Assembly: GCF_001654865.1 (NCBI RefSeq)
Contig: NZ_LXEO01000049.1
Coordinates: 124,001-188,000, forward strand
DNA from: Buttiauxella noackiae ATCC 51607
GTDB taxonomy: Bacteria > Pseudomonadota > Gammaproteobacteria > Enterobacterales > Enterobacteriaceae
Length of the DNA: 64,000 bases
Direction of reading: 5' to 3'
Shown: piece after piece, positions 16,552 to 27,044 of the stretch
Numbering within the stretch: position 1 is the first letter of the stretch
Layout: every line of letters starts with the position of its first letter
The notes under the pieces: generated by a model
Seen by the model: only the letters and a program-made list of their open reading frames with translations
Told to the model about the DNA's origin: nothing
Databases searched by the model: none
Made by a program: the position numbers and the translations under genes

Positions 16552-16616
16552 GTAGGTCGGATAAGCGCAGCGTCATCCGACATAACTGGGTGGATAAAGC
16601 AGTTGCTTATCCACCC
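16552..16616. repeat. REP-like palindrome pair after glyS
   Basis: The first unit starts GTAGGTCGGATAAGCGCAGC and folds through GTCGGAT/ATCCGAC. The second (16588-16616) pairs GGGTGGATAA with TTATCCACCC. The same core occurs at 52046-52115, 61190-61219 and 63451-63513. Confidence 0.8.
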
Positions 16617-16629
16617 TACTACTAAGTAT

Positions 16630-18699
16630 TTACTGAAGCAGAGAGATATCTGCAACCTTCAAGAACAGTTCACGCAGTTTGGACAGCAGCGTCAGGCGGT
16701 TGATACGCAGATCTTTGTCTTCTGCATTCACCATCACTTTGTCGAAGAACGCATCAACCGGCTCGCGCAGGTTGGCTAATTCTTCCAGTGCTTCCTGGTA
16801 ACGACCTTCAGCGAAGAATGGTTCCAGTTTGTCGCGCAGCACAACCAGGTTAGTCGCGAGGCGAATCTCTTCGGCTTCTTTCAAAACGGATGCGTGAACG
16901 TGGTCGTTCAGCGTCTCGTCTGACTTCGCCAGAATGTTGGAAACACGCTTATTCGCAGCTGCTAGTGCAGATGAAGATTCAAGCGTACGGAAGTGGGACA
17001 CCGCTTTCATACGTGCATCGAAATCTGCTGGTTTGGTTGGACGACGAGCCAACACGGCCTGGATGGTATCCACGCTGTGGCCTTCTTCCTGATACCAGGC
17101 GCGGAAACGGCCCAGCATAAAGTCGATGACTTCGTCGACAACCTTCTGGTTAGTCAGCTTATCGCCGTAAAGGCGCACGGCCTCTTCGGTCAGAGTTTGC
17201 AGATCCAGAGGCAGGTTTTTCTCAACGATAATACGCAGAACACCGAGCGCTGCACGGCGCAGAGCAAACGGGTCTTTGTCGCCTTTCGGGTGCTGACCAA
17301 TGCCGAAGATGCCCGCGAGGGTATCCATTTTATCGGCGATAGCCACGGCGCAAGCCACCAGGTTAGACGGCAGTTCATCACCCGCAAAGCGCGGCTGGTA
17401 CTGCTCGTTAAGCGCAACAGCTACATCCTCTGCTTCGCCGTCGTGACGCGCATAGTGCATGCCCATCACGCCCTGAGTGTCGGTGAACTCGAACACCATG
17501 TTGGTCATCAGGTCGCATTTAGACAGCAAACCGGCGCGAGTTGCGTGGTTTACATCAGCGCCAATTTGACCCGCGATCCAGCCAGAAAGCGCTTCAATAC
17601 GGTTAGTTTTGTCGCGCAGCGTACCGAGCTGTTGTTGGAACAGCACGGTTTCCAGACGCGGCAAATTGTCTTCGAGACGCTTTTTACGGTCGCTGTTGAA
17701 GAAGAACTCGGCATCTGCCAGGCGTGGACGCACAACTTTCTCGTTACCAGAGATAATCTGAATCGGGTCTTTCGATTCGATGTTGGCAACAAAGATAAAG
17801 TTCGGCAGCAATTTACCGTCGTTTGCGTAAACCGGGAAGTACTTCTGGTCACCTTTCATGGTGTGAACCAGCGCTTCCGCAGGAACGGCAAGGAATTTCT
17901 CTTCGAATTTCGCGGTCAAAACAACCGGCCATTCCACCAGAGAAGTTACTTCTTCCAGCAGGCTTTCGCTCAAATCAGCGTTACCGCCAATTTTGCGCGC
18001 CGCTTCTTCAGCGCCTGCTTTGATAACCGCTTTACGCTGCTCGTAGTCGGCAATAACTTTGCCACGTTCAAGCAGGATTTCTGGGTACTGATCGGCATTG
18101 TCGATGGTGAATTCCGGCTCGCCCATAAAACGGTGACCACGAATAACACGATCGGAGGCAATGCCCAGGATTGTTGCAGGAATAACTTCGTCGCCCAACA
18201 ACAGGGTCACAGTGTGAACCGGACGCACGAATTGGGTGTTGTTATCGCCCCAACGCATCAGTTTTGGAATCGGCAATTTGGTCAGCGCGGTGGCAATCAT
18301 TGCAGGCAGAAGGGCTTGCGCGCTTTCGCCTTTAACGTGCGCACGGTACAGCAACCATTCGCCTTTGTCGGTCGCCAGACGTTCAGCTTGATCAACGGTG
18401 ATGCCACAACCACGAGCCCAGCCTTCAGCTGCTTTGCTTGGTTTGCCTTCTGCATCAAATGCCGCAGAGATAGCCGGGCCACGTTTTTCAACTTCACGGT
18501 CAGGCTGAGATTCCGCCAGATTAGAAATTTTCAGTGCCAGACGGCGTGGCGCTGCAAACCATTTTACTTCGCCGTGAGCGAGGTTCGCCGCATCCAGTTC
18601 CGCAGTAACGTTTGCAGCAAAGGATTCCGCCAGGCTGCGCAGGGCTTTTGGTGGCAGCTCTTCAGTGCCAATCTCCACCAGGAAAGTTTTTTCAGACAT
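16630..18699 (-). CDS. glyS: Glycine-tRNA ligase, beta subunit
   Basis: 689 residues, the exact E. coli length. With GlyQ it forms the alpha2-beta2 glycyl-tRNA synthetase; the beta subunit recognises tRNA and carries an HD-type region and a C-terminal anticodon-binding domain. The start [23 protein letters not shown] is shared with E. coli. It is co-transcribed with glyQ (9-base gap). No frame damage is seen. Confidence 0.98.
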   Translation of the reverse strand: MSEKTFLVEIGTEELPPKALRSLAESFAANVTAELDAANLAHGEVKWFAAPRRLALKISNLAESQPDREVEKRGPAISAAFDAEGKPSKAAEGWARGCGITVDQAERLATDKGEWLLYRAHVKGESAQALLPAMIATALTKLPIPKLMRWGDNNTQFVRPVHTVTLLLGDEVIPATILGIASDRVIRGHRFMGEPEFTIDNADQYPEILLERGKVIADYEQRKAVIKAGAEEAARKIGGNADLSESLLEEVTSLVEWPVVLTAKFEEKFLAVPAEALVHTMKGDQKYFPVYANDGKLLPNFIFVANIESKDPIQIISGNEKVVRPRLADAEFFFNSDRKKRLEDNLPRLETVLFQQQLGTLRDKTNRIEALSGWIAGQIGADVNHATRAGLLSKCDLMTNMVFEFTDTQGVMGMHYARHDGEAEDVAVALNEQYQPRFAGDELPSNLVACAVAIADKMDTLAGIFGIGQHPKGDKDPFALRRAALGVLRIIVEKNLPLDLQTLTEEAVRLYGDKLTNQKVVDEVIDFMLGRFRAWYQEEGHSVDTIQAVLARRPTKPADFDARMKAVSHFRTLESSSALAAANKRVSNILAKSDETLNDHVHASVLKEAEEIRLATNLVVLRDKLEPFFAEGRYQEALEELANLREPVDAFFDKVMVNAEDKDLRINRLTLLSKLRELFLKVADISLLQ

Positions 18700-18708
18700 G
18701 GCAGCCTC

Positions 18709-19620
18709 TTATTTGTTCTTATTGCACATCGGGAAGCCAAGCGCTTCACGAGAAGCGTAATAGGCTTCGGCCACGGCTTTCGTCAGAGTACGAATACGCA
18801 GAATGTAGCGCTGGCGCTCGGTAACCGAGATGGCCTTACGGGCATCAAGCAGGTTAAAGCTGTGCGCAGCTTTCAGAATGCGTTCGTAAGCAGGCAACGG
18901 CAGTGGGTTTTCCAGCGCCAGCAGGTGCTGCGCTTCTTTCTCATACTGCTCGAAGCAGGAGAACAGGAAGTCCACATCGGCGTGTTCGAAGTTGTAAGTT
19001 GATTGCTCAACTTCGTTCTGGTGGAACACGTCGCCATAAGTGGTTTTACCCAGCGGGCCGTCGCTCCAGACCAGATCGTAAACGCTGTCTACGCCCTGGA
19101 TGTACATAGCCAGGCGCTCTAAACCGTAGGTGATTTCACCGGTAACCGGTTTGCACTCCAGGCCACCAACTTGCTGGAAGTAAGTGAACTGAGTGACTTC
19201 CATCCCGTTGAGCCACACTTCCCAGCCCAGACCCCAGGCACCCAGCGTTGGGTTTTCCCAGTTGTCTTCTACGAAGCGAATGTCATGAATAGTTGGGTCC
19301 ATACCCAGCTCTTTAAGCGACCCAAGGTACAGCTCCTGAATGTTGTCAGGAGAAGGCTTGATCACCACCTGGAACTGATAGTAGTGCTGTAAGCGGTTCG
19401 GGTTTTCACCGTAACGGCCATCGGTAGGACGGCGAGATGGCTGCACATATGCAGTCGCCATCGGCTCTGGCCCTAAAGCCCGTAGGCAGGTCATTGGGTG
19501 AGAGGTGCCGGCGCCGACTTCCATGTCCAAAGGTTGAACAATGGTGCAGCCCTGGCGCGCCCAGTAGTCCTGTAAAGTCAGGATCAGGCCTTGAAAGGTC
19601 TTGGTATCAAACTTTTGCAT
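18709..19620 (-). CDS. glyQ: Glycine-tRNA ligase, alpha subunit
   Basis: 303 residues, as in E. coli. This is the catalytic subunit of glycyl-tRNA synthetase, which activates glycine with ATP. Class II features are visible, including motif 2 around [17 protein letters not shown]. It is the first gene of glyQS, 9 bases before glyS. The region 19621-19728 upstream is its promoter zone. Confidence 0.98.
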   Translation of the reverse strand: MQKFDTKTFQGLILTLQDYWARQGCTIVQPLDMEVGAGTSHPMTCLRALGPEPMATAYVQPSRRPTDGRYGENPNRLQHYYQFQVVIKPSPDNIQELYLGSLKELGMDPTIHDIRFVEDNWENPTLGAWGLGWEVWLNGMEVTQFTYFQQVGGLECKPVTGEITYGLERLAMYIQGVDSVYDLVWSDGPLGKTTYGDVFHQNEVEQSTYNFEHADVDFLFSCFEQYEKEAQHLLALENPLPLPAYERILKAAHSFNLLDARKAISVTERQRYILRIRTLTKAVAEAYYASREALGFPMCNKNK

Positions 19621-19728
19621 GTTGATTTCGCACGCGTTCGAGAGGGTTAAAAAGGGAAGCGGCCAGTATACCTGTTGAGTGCAAGATATACAGCCTCAAT
19701 CCACGTGCGTTTGCCTTGTGTTGCGGCT

Positions 19729-20046
19729 TTATGTCGTCGAAAGGTGTAAGAATTGACCACTTTCGTCGAATGAGCAGGTAAACCCTTCCCGGCGAACAGT
19801 GCTGCCTTGAATCTCATAACTACCCTGGTACTGCTTAAAATCGACAACGCTAATCTGTTGCTCGCGGGTGTTATAACGATATGCAGCTTCCTGCCGACAA
19901 GTTTCAATCATCACATCACCCTCAACAACAGGCTGTTGTGCGACTTGCGCATATTGCGGTTGTTGCTCTGGTGTAGTGCAAGCGCTCAATAACAGAACGC
20001 AAAAAACGAGAGCCCAGCGGCTATTTTTTATTTTTGGCATCATCAT
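19729..20046 (-). CDS. ysaB: Lipoprotein YsaB
   Basis: 105 residues, slightly longer than E. coli YsaB. It has a signal peptide with lipobox LLSAC at about residues 18-22, then a small domain with the family blocks RYNT.EQ.I and FKQYQGSYE, ending DESGQFLHLS. Function unknown. It occupies the same place as in E. coli, between glyQ and wecH. Confidence 0.88.
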   Translation of the reverse strand: MMMPKIKNSRWALVFCVLLLSACTTPEQQPQYAQVAQQPVVEGDVMIETCRQEAAYRYNTREQQISVVDFKQYQGSYEIQGSTVRREGFTCSFDESGQFLHLSTT

Positions 20047-20183
20047 TCATTATCTGTAAGTTAAAATCTTTTCTGTTATTCAATAATTAACAGGTATTGA
20101 GCATTCTGCAAACCCGCATGACGCCTTACAAGGGTGCTTACGCAAACTCAGATTAATACCCGCTTAAAACACCAGAGGAACCA

Positions 20184-21179
20184 ATGCAGCAAAAAATTAA
20201 CTGGATTGATAATTTACGCGGGATTGCGTGCCTGATGGTGGTCATGATCCACACCACCACCTGGTACATCACCAACGCAAATATTGTCACGCCATTTAGT
20301 TGGGATTTGTCGAACGTACTCAATTCGGCTTCTCGCGTCAGCGTTCCACTGTTTTTCATGATTTCAGGTTATCTGTTTTTTGGTGAGCGCAGCGCGCAGC
20401 AGCGCCACTTTTTGCGCATCGTCACATGTCTGTTGTTTTATAGCGTGATTGCGCTCATTTACATCAAGTTGTTCACCCCCATCAACGCTGGGCTTTCCCT
20501 ACGTTACATCCTGCAAAAACCGGTGTTCTACCACCTGTGGTTCTTCTTTGCGATCATGGTGATATACTTGCTTTCACCGTTGATTCAGGTGAAAAAGGTT
20601 AATGCGATGGTGATTCTCGGGCTGATGGTTTTGCTCGGCGTCATCGCCAATCCAAATACCGTGCCGCAGACGCTTGGTGGTGTGAAATGGCTGCCGATTA
20701 ATTTATATATTCGCGGCGACACGTTTTATTACATGCTGTATGGCTTACTAGGCCGAGCAATTGGCATGCTGGAAACGGATAAGCGCTGGATTAGCGGGCT
20801 GGCTGCGGGCTTGTTTGCGTTGTGTATCTTTTCGATTTCCACTGGCACGCGCCACCAATTAGAAGTGAACGGTAATTTTGCCGATACTTTTTATGTCTAT
20901 TGCGGGCCGCTGGTATTTATCGCCGCGATCAGTTTATTGGTGGTGGTAAAAAATTGCCTTAATAACAGGCCGTTGCCAGGTTTAGCTTTAATTTCGCAGC
21001 ATTCGCTAGGGATTTACGGCTTCCATGCGTTAATTATTCACTTCTTGCGTACTCACGGTTACCAGTTAACCAGCTCGCCAGTTCTCGATATTTTGTGGAT
21101 TTTCGGCGCAACCCTCGCCGGCAGTTTGCTGCTTTCCATGGGATTACAGCGGTTGGATACGCGAAAATGGGTGAGCTAA
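20184..21179 (+). CDS. wecH: O-acetyltransferase WecH
   Basis: 331 residues, the same length as E. coli WecH, with about ten membrane segments of the acyltransferase-3 family. The conserved N-terminal motif [19 protein letters not shown] includes the catalytic histidine. In E. coli it O-acetylates enterobacterial common antigen. It converges on the GlxA-type regulator, overlapping its 3' end by 4 bases. Confidence 0.94.
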   Translation: MQQKINWIDNLRGIACLMVVMIHTTTWYITNANIVTPFSWDLSNVLNSASRVSVPLFFMISGYLFFGERSAQQRHFLRIVTCLLFYSVIALIYIKLFTPINAGLSLRYILQKPVFYHLWFFFAIMVIYLLSPLIQVKKVNAMVILGLMVLLGVIANPNTVPQTLGGVKWLPINLYIRGDTFYYMLYGLLGRAIGMLETDKRWISGLAAGLFALCIFSISTGTRHQLEVNGNFADTFYVYCGPLVFIAAISLLVVVKNCLNNRPLPGLALISQHSLGIYGFHALIIHFLRTHGYQLTSSPVLDILWIFGATLAGSLLLSMGLQRLDTRKWVS

Positions 21180-22093
21180 GCGTTCCTGGCACGGGCGCGA
21201 TGCAACTGGCGGGGAGAAGAAAAGCCCGCCGCGATAGCCGCCTGCTCCATCCGTTGCCCCTGCAATAAGCGCTGTTCAGCGACTGCCAGGCGTAATTGCT
21301 CCAGATAATCCCGTACTGAAATCCCCAAATGCTGTTGAAAAAGCCGTGATAAATGGCGCGAACTAACGTGAACTTTGTTGGCAATTTCCTGCACATCCCA
21401 CGCCGATTCCGGTGCGGCTGACAACAAATCCTGTGCACGATGCACTGCCGGATGAATGTGGTTGCGATAGCGCAGCCAAGGCGATAACTGCGGGTCGTCG
21501 CCCGAACGGCGAAACCACACCACCATTTCACGCGCCACATCCAGTGCTGCTTTCGGGCCGCAATAGCGGTTAATCAGATGCAACGAGAGATCAATCCCGG
21601 AGGTAATTCCGGCACTGGTCCAGATGCTTCGGTCTTCGACAAAAATACGATTTTCTTTCACCTGCGCCCCAGGTGCTGCCGCTCGTAATCTCGCCAGCAC
21701 ATCGTGATGCGTGGTGCATTGCACACCATTCATCAGCCCCGCTTTCGCCGCCAGCAGCGAGCCGGAACAGACGCACATTAAATTGAGTTGCTGGCTATGA
21801 ATTTGCGGTTGCAGGCGTGTCAGCCAACGGCGCACCGCTTCGGCTTGTGGCGTATCAAAATAGCGATTTGAATCGCAAACACCCGGCAAGACCAGCAAAC
21901 TGCCTGTAGGGAAACTTTCCGGCAGCGGTTCGATACCGGAAAAATTGAGCCCAATTGAGGTAGTCACTTGTGGGTCCGGGCCGATGAAATGCAGATGAAA
22001 AGCGTCGCCTGCAAGCTTCAGCGTTTCCGCAGGGCCGCTCAGGTCAAGAGACAAAACACCAGGCAACACAACGAACCAGACCCCAATACTCAC
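21176..22093 (-). CDS. GlxA-family transcriptional regulator
   Basis: 305 residues. The N-terminal DJ-1/PfpI-like domain has a nucleophile-elbow cysteine ([15 protein letters not shown]); the C-terminal AraC-type double helix-turn-helix is at about residues 205-300 ([19 protein letters not shown]). I choose the GTG at 22093: it overlaps the upstream stop as GTGA and has GGAG 8 bases upstream, whereas a GTG at 22111 lacks a site. It is coupled to an isochorismatase-type hydrolase, so it may control that enzyme; the ligand is unknown. Confidence 0.85.
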   Translation of the reverse strand: MSIGVWFVVLPGVLSLDLSGPAETLKLAGDAFHLHFIGPDPQVTTSIGLNFSGIEPLPESFPTGSLLVLPGVCDSNRYFDTPQAEAVRRWLTRLQPQIHSQQLNLMCVCSGSLLAAKAGLMNGVQCTTHHDVLARLRAAAPGAQVKENRIFVEDRSIWTSAGITSGIDLSLHLINRYCGPKAALDVAREMVVWFRRSGDDPQLSPWLRYRNHIHPAVHRAQDLLSAAPESAWDVQEIANKVHVSSRHLSRLFQQHLGISVRDYLEQLRLAVAEQRLLQGQRMEQAAIAAGFSSPRQLHRARARNA

Positions 22094-22632
22094 GATAAAG
22101 ACTCCAGGCACTCTGCAACGGTTTGGATTTGCGCAAAACGCCCTGCCAGCACTGTTTCTGTGCGATGGCGTAGAGTTTGCGTATCCAGCGTAACCCCTTT
22201 CCAGCGCATCGGGAAGGTGAGCATCGCTTCGCTAACAAATGAAACGCGATAACCCAAATCGGACGCCACCCGCGTGGTGGTTTCGCAACATTGTTCGGTA
22301 CGAATCCCGCAGATAATCAGGTGGTTAATGTCGCGTTGACGCAGCCAAAGATCGAGCCCGGTATCGGTAAATGCGTTGTGCACGTGTTTCTGGAACGCCA
22401 CATCAGCATGATGTTGCAAGAAAGGCATTGCTTTTACATAGCCGGAAGCCAGCGAGAACGGGCCCTCATCGTCAACATGGAAGATATCCACCACCGGTAT
22501 TTTCAAATCCTGGCAACCAGAGATCAGCTGTGAAATGGCTTGTTGAAATGCCGGAAAGTCATCTTCTTGCCAGTATTCACGATGGAAAAAAGATTGCTGC
22601 GTGTCGATATTAAGCAGAGCAGAACGGGACAT
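22090..22632 (-). CDS. Isochorismatase-family cysteine hydrolase
   Basis: 180 residues. The catalytic triad of the family is visible: Asp in NIDTQQSFF, Lys in QKHVHNAF and Cys in GIRTEQCCETTTR. Such enzymes hydrolyse amides or related bonds; the substrate here is unknown and it is not necessarily an isochorismatase. The start at 22632 has GGAG 7 bases upstream; the frame extends 22 codons further without support. It is first in a two-gene unit with the GlxA-type regulator. Confidence 0.87.
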   Translation of the reverse strand: MSRSALLNIDTQQSFFHREYWQEDDFPAFQQAISQLISGCQDLKIPVVDIFHVDDEGPFSLASGYVKAMPFLQHHADVAFQKHVHNAFTDTGLDLWLRQRDINHLIICGIRTEQCCETTTRVASDLGYRVSFVSEAMLTFPMRWKGVTLDTQTLRHRTETVLAGRFAQIQTVAECLESLS

Positions 22633-22809
22633 TTTCGGACTCCTTATCACTGGGTGTAAACCCATTGTGACAAGGGTTAGCTTAGTTGCTAATACCAAAA
22701 ACGGACATAGTGAGGGTGAATTGGGACAATCTTTTGTTTATCCATGCACACCGCCAGATTCAGCTGCAAAATGTGTTACTCTCCAGCCTGAAACCTCCTG
22801 GAGAAAACC

Positions 22810-23829
22810 ATGATCAGTAAGGCCGCACGCCCAACGATAAGCGATGTCGCGAAAGCGGCAAAGACCGGAAAAACCAGTGTTTCCCGCTATCTTAACGGTG
22901 AGCAAAACGTGCTGTCCGATGACCTGCGTTTGCGTATCGAAACCGCCATCGCTGAACTCGATTACCGTCCAAGTCAGATGGCTCGCGGCCTTAAACGTGG
23001 GCGCACACGCTTAATTGGCCTGATCATCGCCGATATCACTAACCCCTACTCTGTCGATGTTCTAAGTGGCATAGAAGCTGCGTGCCGTGAAAAAGGCTTT
23101 ACGCCGCTAGTCTGTAACACCAATAACGAAGTCGATCAGGAGTTACATTACCTGGATTTGCTGCATAGCTATCAGGTGGAAGGCATCGTGGTTAATGCGG
23201 TAGGTATGCGCGAAGAAGGGTTAAATCGCCTGCAACAATCAGCCCTACCTATGGTGCTGATTGACCGAAAAATCCCGGATTTTGCCTGTGACGTGGTTGG
23301 GCTGGATAATACTCAGGCTGCAACCACTGCAACCGAACACCTTGTCGAACAAGGATTTGAAGCCATTCTGTTCCTCAGCGAACCTCTCGGCACGGTGAAC
23401 ACCCGCCGCGAGCGCCTCAATGCTTTCCACTCCACCCTCAAACGCTTTCCTGGCATTGTCGCCGAAAATGCAGAAGTGCCTTTGCACGAAGCCGATTTGA
23501 TGGATAACACACTGCGCCAGTTCCATTCCGGCCATCGGGGAATGCGTAAAGCTGTGATTTCGGCAAACGGTGCACTCACACTTCAGGTGGCCCGCTCCCT
23601 GCGACGTATCGGCCTGCACTGGGGTTCCGACATTGGCCTACTAGGGTTTGATGAACTCGAATGGGCGGAGCTTGCTGGTGTTGGTATCACGACACTTAAA
23701 CAGCCAACCTGGCAGATAGGTTACGCTGCTCTCGAACAAGTCGTAAAGCGCATTGAAGACGGTAGTGACACCGTTTATGAACAGGTCTTTTCTGGCGAAT
23801 TAATCGTTCGCGGTTCCACCACCCGTTAA
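22810..23829 (+). CDS. LacI-family regulator of 2-ketogluconate genes (PtxS-like)
   Basis: 339 residues. The N-terminal LacI helix-turn-helix (PTISDVAKAAKTGKTSVSRYL) is followed by a sugar-binding periplasmic-protein-like domain. It precedes a kguE-kguK-kguT-kguD arrangement that in Pseudomonas is repressed by the LacI-type PtxS. A perfect palindrome at 23878-23891, right behind this gene and before kguE, is a natural operator. Assignment as PtxS-like is by family and context. Confidence 0.87.
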   Translation: MISKAARPTISDVAKAAKTGKTSVSRYLNGEQNVLSDDLRLRIETAIAELDYRPSQMARGLKRGRTRLIGLIIADITNPYSVDVLSGIEAACREKGFTPLVCNTNNEVDQELHYLDLLHSYQVEGIVVNAVGMREEGLNRLQQSALPMVLIDRKIPDFACDVVGLDNTQAATTATEHLVEQGFEAILFLSEPLGTVNTRRERLNAFHSTLKRFPGIVAENAEVPLHEADLMDNTLRQFHSGHRGMRKAVISANGALTLQVARSLRRIGLHWGSDIGLLGFDELEWAELAGVGITTLKQPTWQIGYAALEQVVKRIEDGSDTVYEQVFSGELIVRGSTTR

Positions 23830-23877
23830 TCAATGTTCGTGATAGCGATCATAAATTAGACACTGCTGGCTTTTCTT

Positions 23878-23891
23878 TGGAACCGGTTCCA
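23878..23891. promoter_or_regulatory. Palindromic operator of the 2-ketogluconate operon
   Basis: TGGAACCGGTTCCA is a perfect 14-bp palindrome 48 bases before kguE. The central CCGG is the LacI-family hallmark, and it is close to the PtxS operator TGAAACCGGTTTCA as I recall it. Confidence 0.78.
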
Positions 23892-23939
23892 TCTAGCGTA
23901 ATAGTTATATTAGTTAGATGAGATTGGCCGGAGAATTTA

Positions 23940-24689
23940 ATGCCGAGAAAAATTATTGTCGTCACTGCCGCTTACGGGCATGACCGTATCGCAGCGCTGG
24001 GGGGCCAACACGCACTGCTGCCGATTATCGCCAATGCCGGCGCTGACGGCGTGGAAATCCGCCGCGAATTATTTAGCCGCACTCAGCTTGATGCTCTGTC
24101 AGAACTGGCGCAGCAAATCGCTGAACATAATCTGCTGGCCTGTTACTCCGCCCCTGAACCGCTGTTTGTTGAAGACGGCAAACTGAATCCGCTCATACCT
24201 TCTTTGCTGCTTGAATCCCACCAACTAAACGCAAGCTGGCTGAAACTTTCGCTCGGCCATTTTCGCGGCAGCCAGCAGTTCCCGGTTTTACAGCAGTGGC
24301 TGGCGCAAAGCGACGTGGCTTTGGTGGTGGAAAATGACCAGACCAGCAGCGGCAAACTCGCTCCAATGCAACGCTTTCAGGCCGCCTGCAAGGTGCTAAA
24401 CCTTCCAGTGACGCTCACTTTTGATATGGCGAACTGGCTATGGGTCGATGAATCTCCAGAGGCCGCCGCACGCGTGCTGGCACCTTCAGTCAGTTATATC
24501 CACGTCAAAGCTGCCGTGCCACACCATTACCACTATCGGGCCATTGCGCTTGATGATGCCGAACCGCGCTGGCTCGAATTACTCAAAAACCTGCCAGCCG
24601 ATGCGCCGCGTGGAATCGAATTTCCGCTTGAAGGCCGTGACCTGACGGCTGTCACCCGCCATTACGTCAACTTATTACGCGAGGAGTAA
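23940..24689 (+). CDS. kguE: 2-ketogluconate operon TIM-barrel protein (KguE-like epimerase/isomerase)
   Basis: 249 residues of the xylose-isomerase-like TIM-barrel family: GADGVEIRRELF near residue 40, VVENDQTSSG mid-protein and YIHVKAA further on supply the usual metal-binding acidic and histidine residues. KguE is named as a putative epimerase in Pseudomonas, but its reaction is poorly defined. Start with GGAG 8 bases upstream; kguK begins 3 bases after the stop. Confidence 0.82.
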   Translation: MPRKIIVVTAAYGHDRIAALGGQHALLPIIANAGADGVEIRRELFSRTQLDALSELAQQIAEHNLLACYSAPEPLFVEDGKLNPLIPSLLLESHQLNASWLKLSLGHFRGSQQFPVLQQWLAQSDVALVVENDQTSSGKLAPMQRFQAACKVLNLPVTLTFDMANWLWVDESPEAAARVLAPSVSYIHVKAAVPHHYHYRAIALDDAEPRWLELLKNLPADAPRGIEFPLEGRDLTAVTRHYVNLLREE

Positions 24690-24692
24690 GCG

Positions 24693-25631
24693 ATGTCGAC
24701 ACAACTTGATGTCATTACCATCGGTGAAGCGATGGCCATGTTTGTCTCCAGCCAAAGCGGCGATTTAGCAGCCGCAGAGCAATTTGTTAAACGTGTCGCA
24801 GGGGCGGAGTTGAACGTTGCAACTGGTCTTGTGCGTCTTGGCCTGAAAGTGGGTTGGGTTAGCCGCGTGGGCAATGACTCTTTTGGCCGCTACGTTCTGC
24901 AACAACTGGCGAAAGAGAATATCGACAGCCGGGGTGTGACGACTGACGAGTGTTTTGCTACAGGCTTTCAGCTTAAATCTAAAGCAGAAAATGGAACCGA
25001 TCCCATTGTGGAGTATTTCCGTAAAGGCTCGGCAGCCAGTCACCTGTCGGTTGCGGATTTCAACGAAGAGTACTTTTGTTCGGCACGCCATCTGCATTTG
25101 AGCGGCGTGGCGGCAGCGCTTTCTGCCAGCTCATTAGAACTGCTCATTCACGCATCCAAAGTGATGAAAGAAAAAGGCAAAACAATTTCGTTCGACCCGA
25201 ATCTGCGCCCGGTATTGTGGAAAAGCGAAGCGGAAATGGTGAAGCAGTTGAATAAACTCGCTTTCCAGGCCGATTGGGTTCTGCCAGGCCTGAGCGAAGG
25301 TGCAATCCTGACTGGGCACAAAACTCCGGAAGCCATTGCGGATTTCTATCTCGACCGCGGCGTGAAAACGGTAGTACTGAAAACCGGTGCTGACGGAGCG
25401 TGGTTTAAAACTGCTACTGGCGAGAAAGGCGCAGTAAATGCGGTGAAGGTCGAGAATGTTGTCGACACCGTTGGTGCTGGCGACGGCTTTGCCGTAGGAG
25501 TGATAAGCGCCCTGCTCGAAGGAAAATCCTTACCACAAGCTGTTAGCCGCGGTAACAAAATCGGCTCACTGGCGATACAAGTCATCGGCGATAGCGAAGG
25601 GTTACCCACCCGAGCAGCGCTTGGCGAATGA
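24693..25631 (+). CDS. kguK: 2-ketogluconate kinase (PfkB family)
   Basis: 312 residues. PfkB-family signatures are visible: the N-terminal glycine-rich region GAELNVATGLVRLGLKVGW and the C-terminal active-site motif DTVGAGDGFAVG with the catalytic aspartate. It would phosphorylate 2-ketogluconate at position 6 in the cytoplasm. KdgK (2-keto-3-deoxygluconate kinase) is the close alternative; the neighbours favour KguK. GAGGAG upstream of the start. Confidence 0.85.
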   Translation: MSTQLDVITIGEAMAMFVSSQSGDLAAAEQFVKRVAGAELNVATGLVRLGLKVGWVSRVGNDSFGRYVLQQLAKENIDSRGVTTDECFATGFQLKSKAENGTDPIVEYFRKGSAASHLSVADFNEEYFCSARHLHLSGVAAALSASSLELLIHASKVMKEKGKTISFDPNLRPVLWKSEAEMVKQLNKLAFQADWVLPGLSEGAILTGHKTPEAIADFYLDRGVKTVVLKTGADGAWFKTATGEKGAVNAVKVENVVDTVGAGDGFAVGVISALLEGKSLPQAVSRGNKIGSLAIQVIGDSEGLPTRAALGE

Positions 25632-25699
25632 ACTAAGATTGCATCTGCTGTGCCCTACACTCGGCATGATGCGTCTCTCCTCAACATAGAGGCTAGCCT

Positions 25700-26983
25700 A
25701 TGAAAACCAATACAATTGCGCCAAAACGTTGGTGGTACATCATGCCAATCGTGTTTATCACCTACAGCCTGGCGTACCTTGATCGTGCCAACTTTAGTTT
25801 TGCGTCCGCCGCAGGCATTAACGAAGACCTCGGTATCACTAAAGGGATTTCGTCACTGCTGGGAGCACTATTCTTCCTCGGCTATTTCTTCTTCCAGATC
25901 CCCGGAGCGATGTACGCCGAACGCCGCAGCGTGCGCAAACTGATCTTTGTCTGCCTGATTCTGTGGGGTGCCTGCGCCTCATTGACCGGGATGGTCAGCA
26001 ACATTCCTGCGCTGGCGGCGATTCGTTTTATCCTCGGCGTAGTTGAAGCCGCCGTGATGCCAGCGATGCTGATTTACATCAGCAACTGGTTTACTAAATC
26101 TGAACGTTCGCGGGCCAATACATTCTTAATCCTGGGTAATCCGGTGACGGTACTTTGGATGTCTGTCGTTTCCGGCTACCTGATTCAGGCATTCGGCTGG
26201 CGCGAAATGTTTATCTTTGAAGGTATTCCGGCGGTCATCTGGGCATTCGCCTGGTGGGTGCTGGTAAAAGATAAACCGACCCAGGTTGGCTGGTTATCTG
26301 ATGCTGAAAAAGCGGCGTTGCAGGCACAACTTGAGAAGGAACAAGAAGGAATTAAAGCGGTACGTAATTACAGCGAAGCCTTCCGTTCACGTAATGTTGT
26401 GCTGCTTTGCATGCAATATTTCTGCTGGAGCATTGGTGTATATGGCTTTGTGCTGTGGTTACCATCGATCATCCGTAACGCAGGTGCCGCAGGCATGGGA
26501 ATGGTTGAAGTCGGTTGGCTATCTTCAGTGCCATATCTTGCGGCAACAATTGCCATGATTGTGGTTTCCTGGGCTTCCGACAAAATGCAGAACCGTAAGC
26601 TGTTTGTCTGGCCACTGCTGCTGATTGGCGCACTGGCATTCCTTGGCTCATGGCTGGTTGGCGCTGATCACTTCTGGGTTTCCTACACCTTGCTGGTAAT
26701 TGCAGGTGCCGCAATGTATGCACCGTATGGCCCATTCTTCGCGATTATCCCGGAAATGCTGCCAAGAAACGTCGCCGGTGGCGCGATGGCATTAATTAAT
26801 AGCATGGGTGCGCTCGGCTCATTTGTTGGCTCCTGGTTTGTTGGCTACCTCAACGGCGCAACGGGCAGCCCGTCTGCTTCCTACATTTTTATGGGGGTAG
26901 CATTGCTTGCTTCTGTGTGGCTAACTCTGATAGTGAAACCGGCGAGAAACCAACAAATTCCGGTGGCAGCACACCACGCCTAA
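25700..26983 (+). CDS. kguT: 2-ketogluconate transporter (MFS, anion:cation symporter family)
   Basis: 427 residues with 12 predicted membrane segments. The N-terminus ([20 protein letters not shown]) is typical of the anion:cation symporter branch that imports sugar acids. Position between kguK and the reductase gene matches KguT in Pseudomonas. There is a 68-base gap before it, with AGAGG at the start. It would import 2-ketogluconate by proton symport. Confidence 0.85.
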   Translation: MKTNTIAPKRWWYIMPIVFITYSLAYLDRANFSFASAAGINEDLGITKGISSLLGALFFLGYFFFQIPGAMYAERRSVRKLIFVCLILWGACASLTGMVSNIPALAAIRFILGVVEAAVMPAMLIYISNWFTKSERSRANTFLILGNPVTVLWMSVVSGYLIQAFGWREMFIFEGIPAVIWAFAWWVLVKDKPTQVGWLSDAEKAALQAQLEKEQEGIKAVRNYSEAFRSRNVVLLCMQYFCWSIGVYGFVLWLPSIIRNAGAAGMGMVEVGWLSSVPYLAATIAMIVVSWASDKMQNRKLFVWPLLLIGALAFLGSWLVGADHFWVSYTLLVIAGAAMYAPYGPFFAIIPEMLPRNVAGGAMALINSMGALGSFVGSWFVGYLNGATGSPSASYIFMGVALLASVWLTLIVKPARNQQIPVAAHHA

Positions 26984-27044
26984 TCTCAAGCCTGGCGGTC
27001 GTTACACCGCCAGGTCTGTATTTAACTGTTTAACGGAGAACGCC

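Noticed and set aside
16993-19002. 669-codon open frame on the plus strand opposite glyS and glyQ
   Set aside because: It is the antisense of two highly conserved genes; the translation has no recognisable domain and its length follows from the codon bias of glyS.
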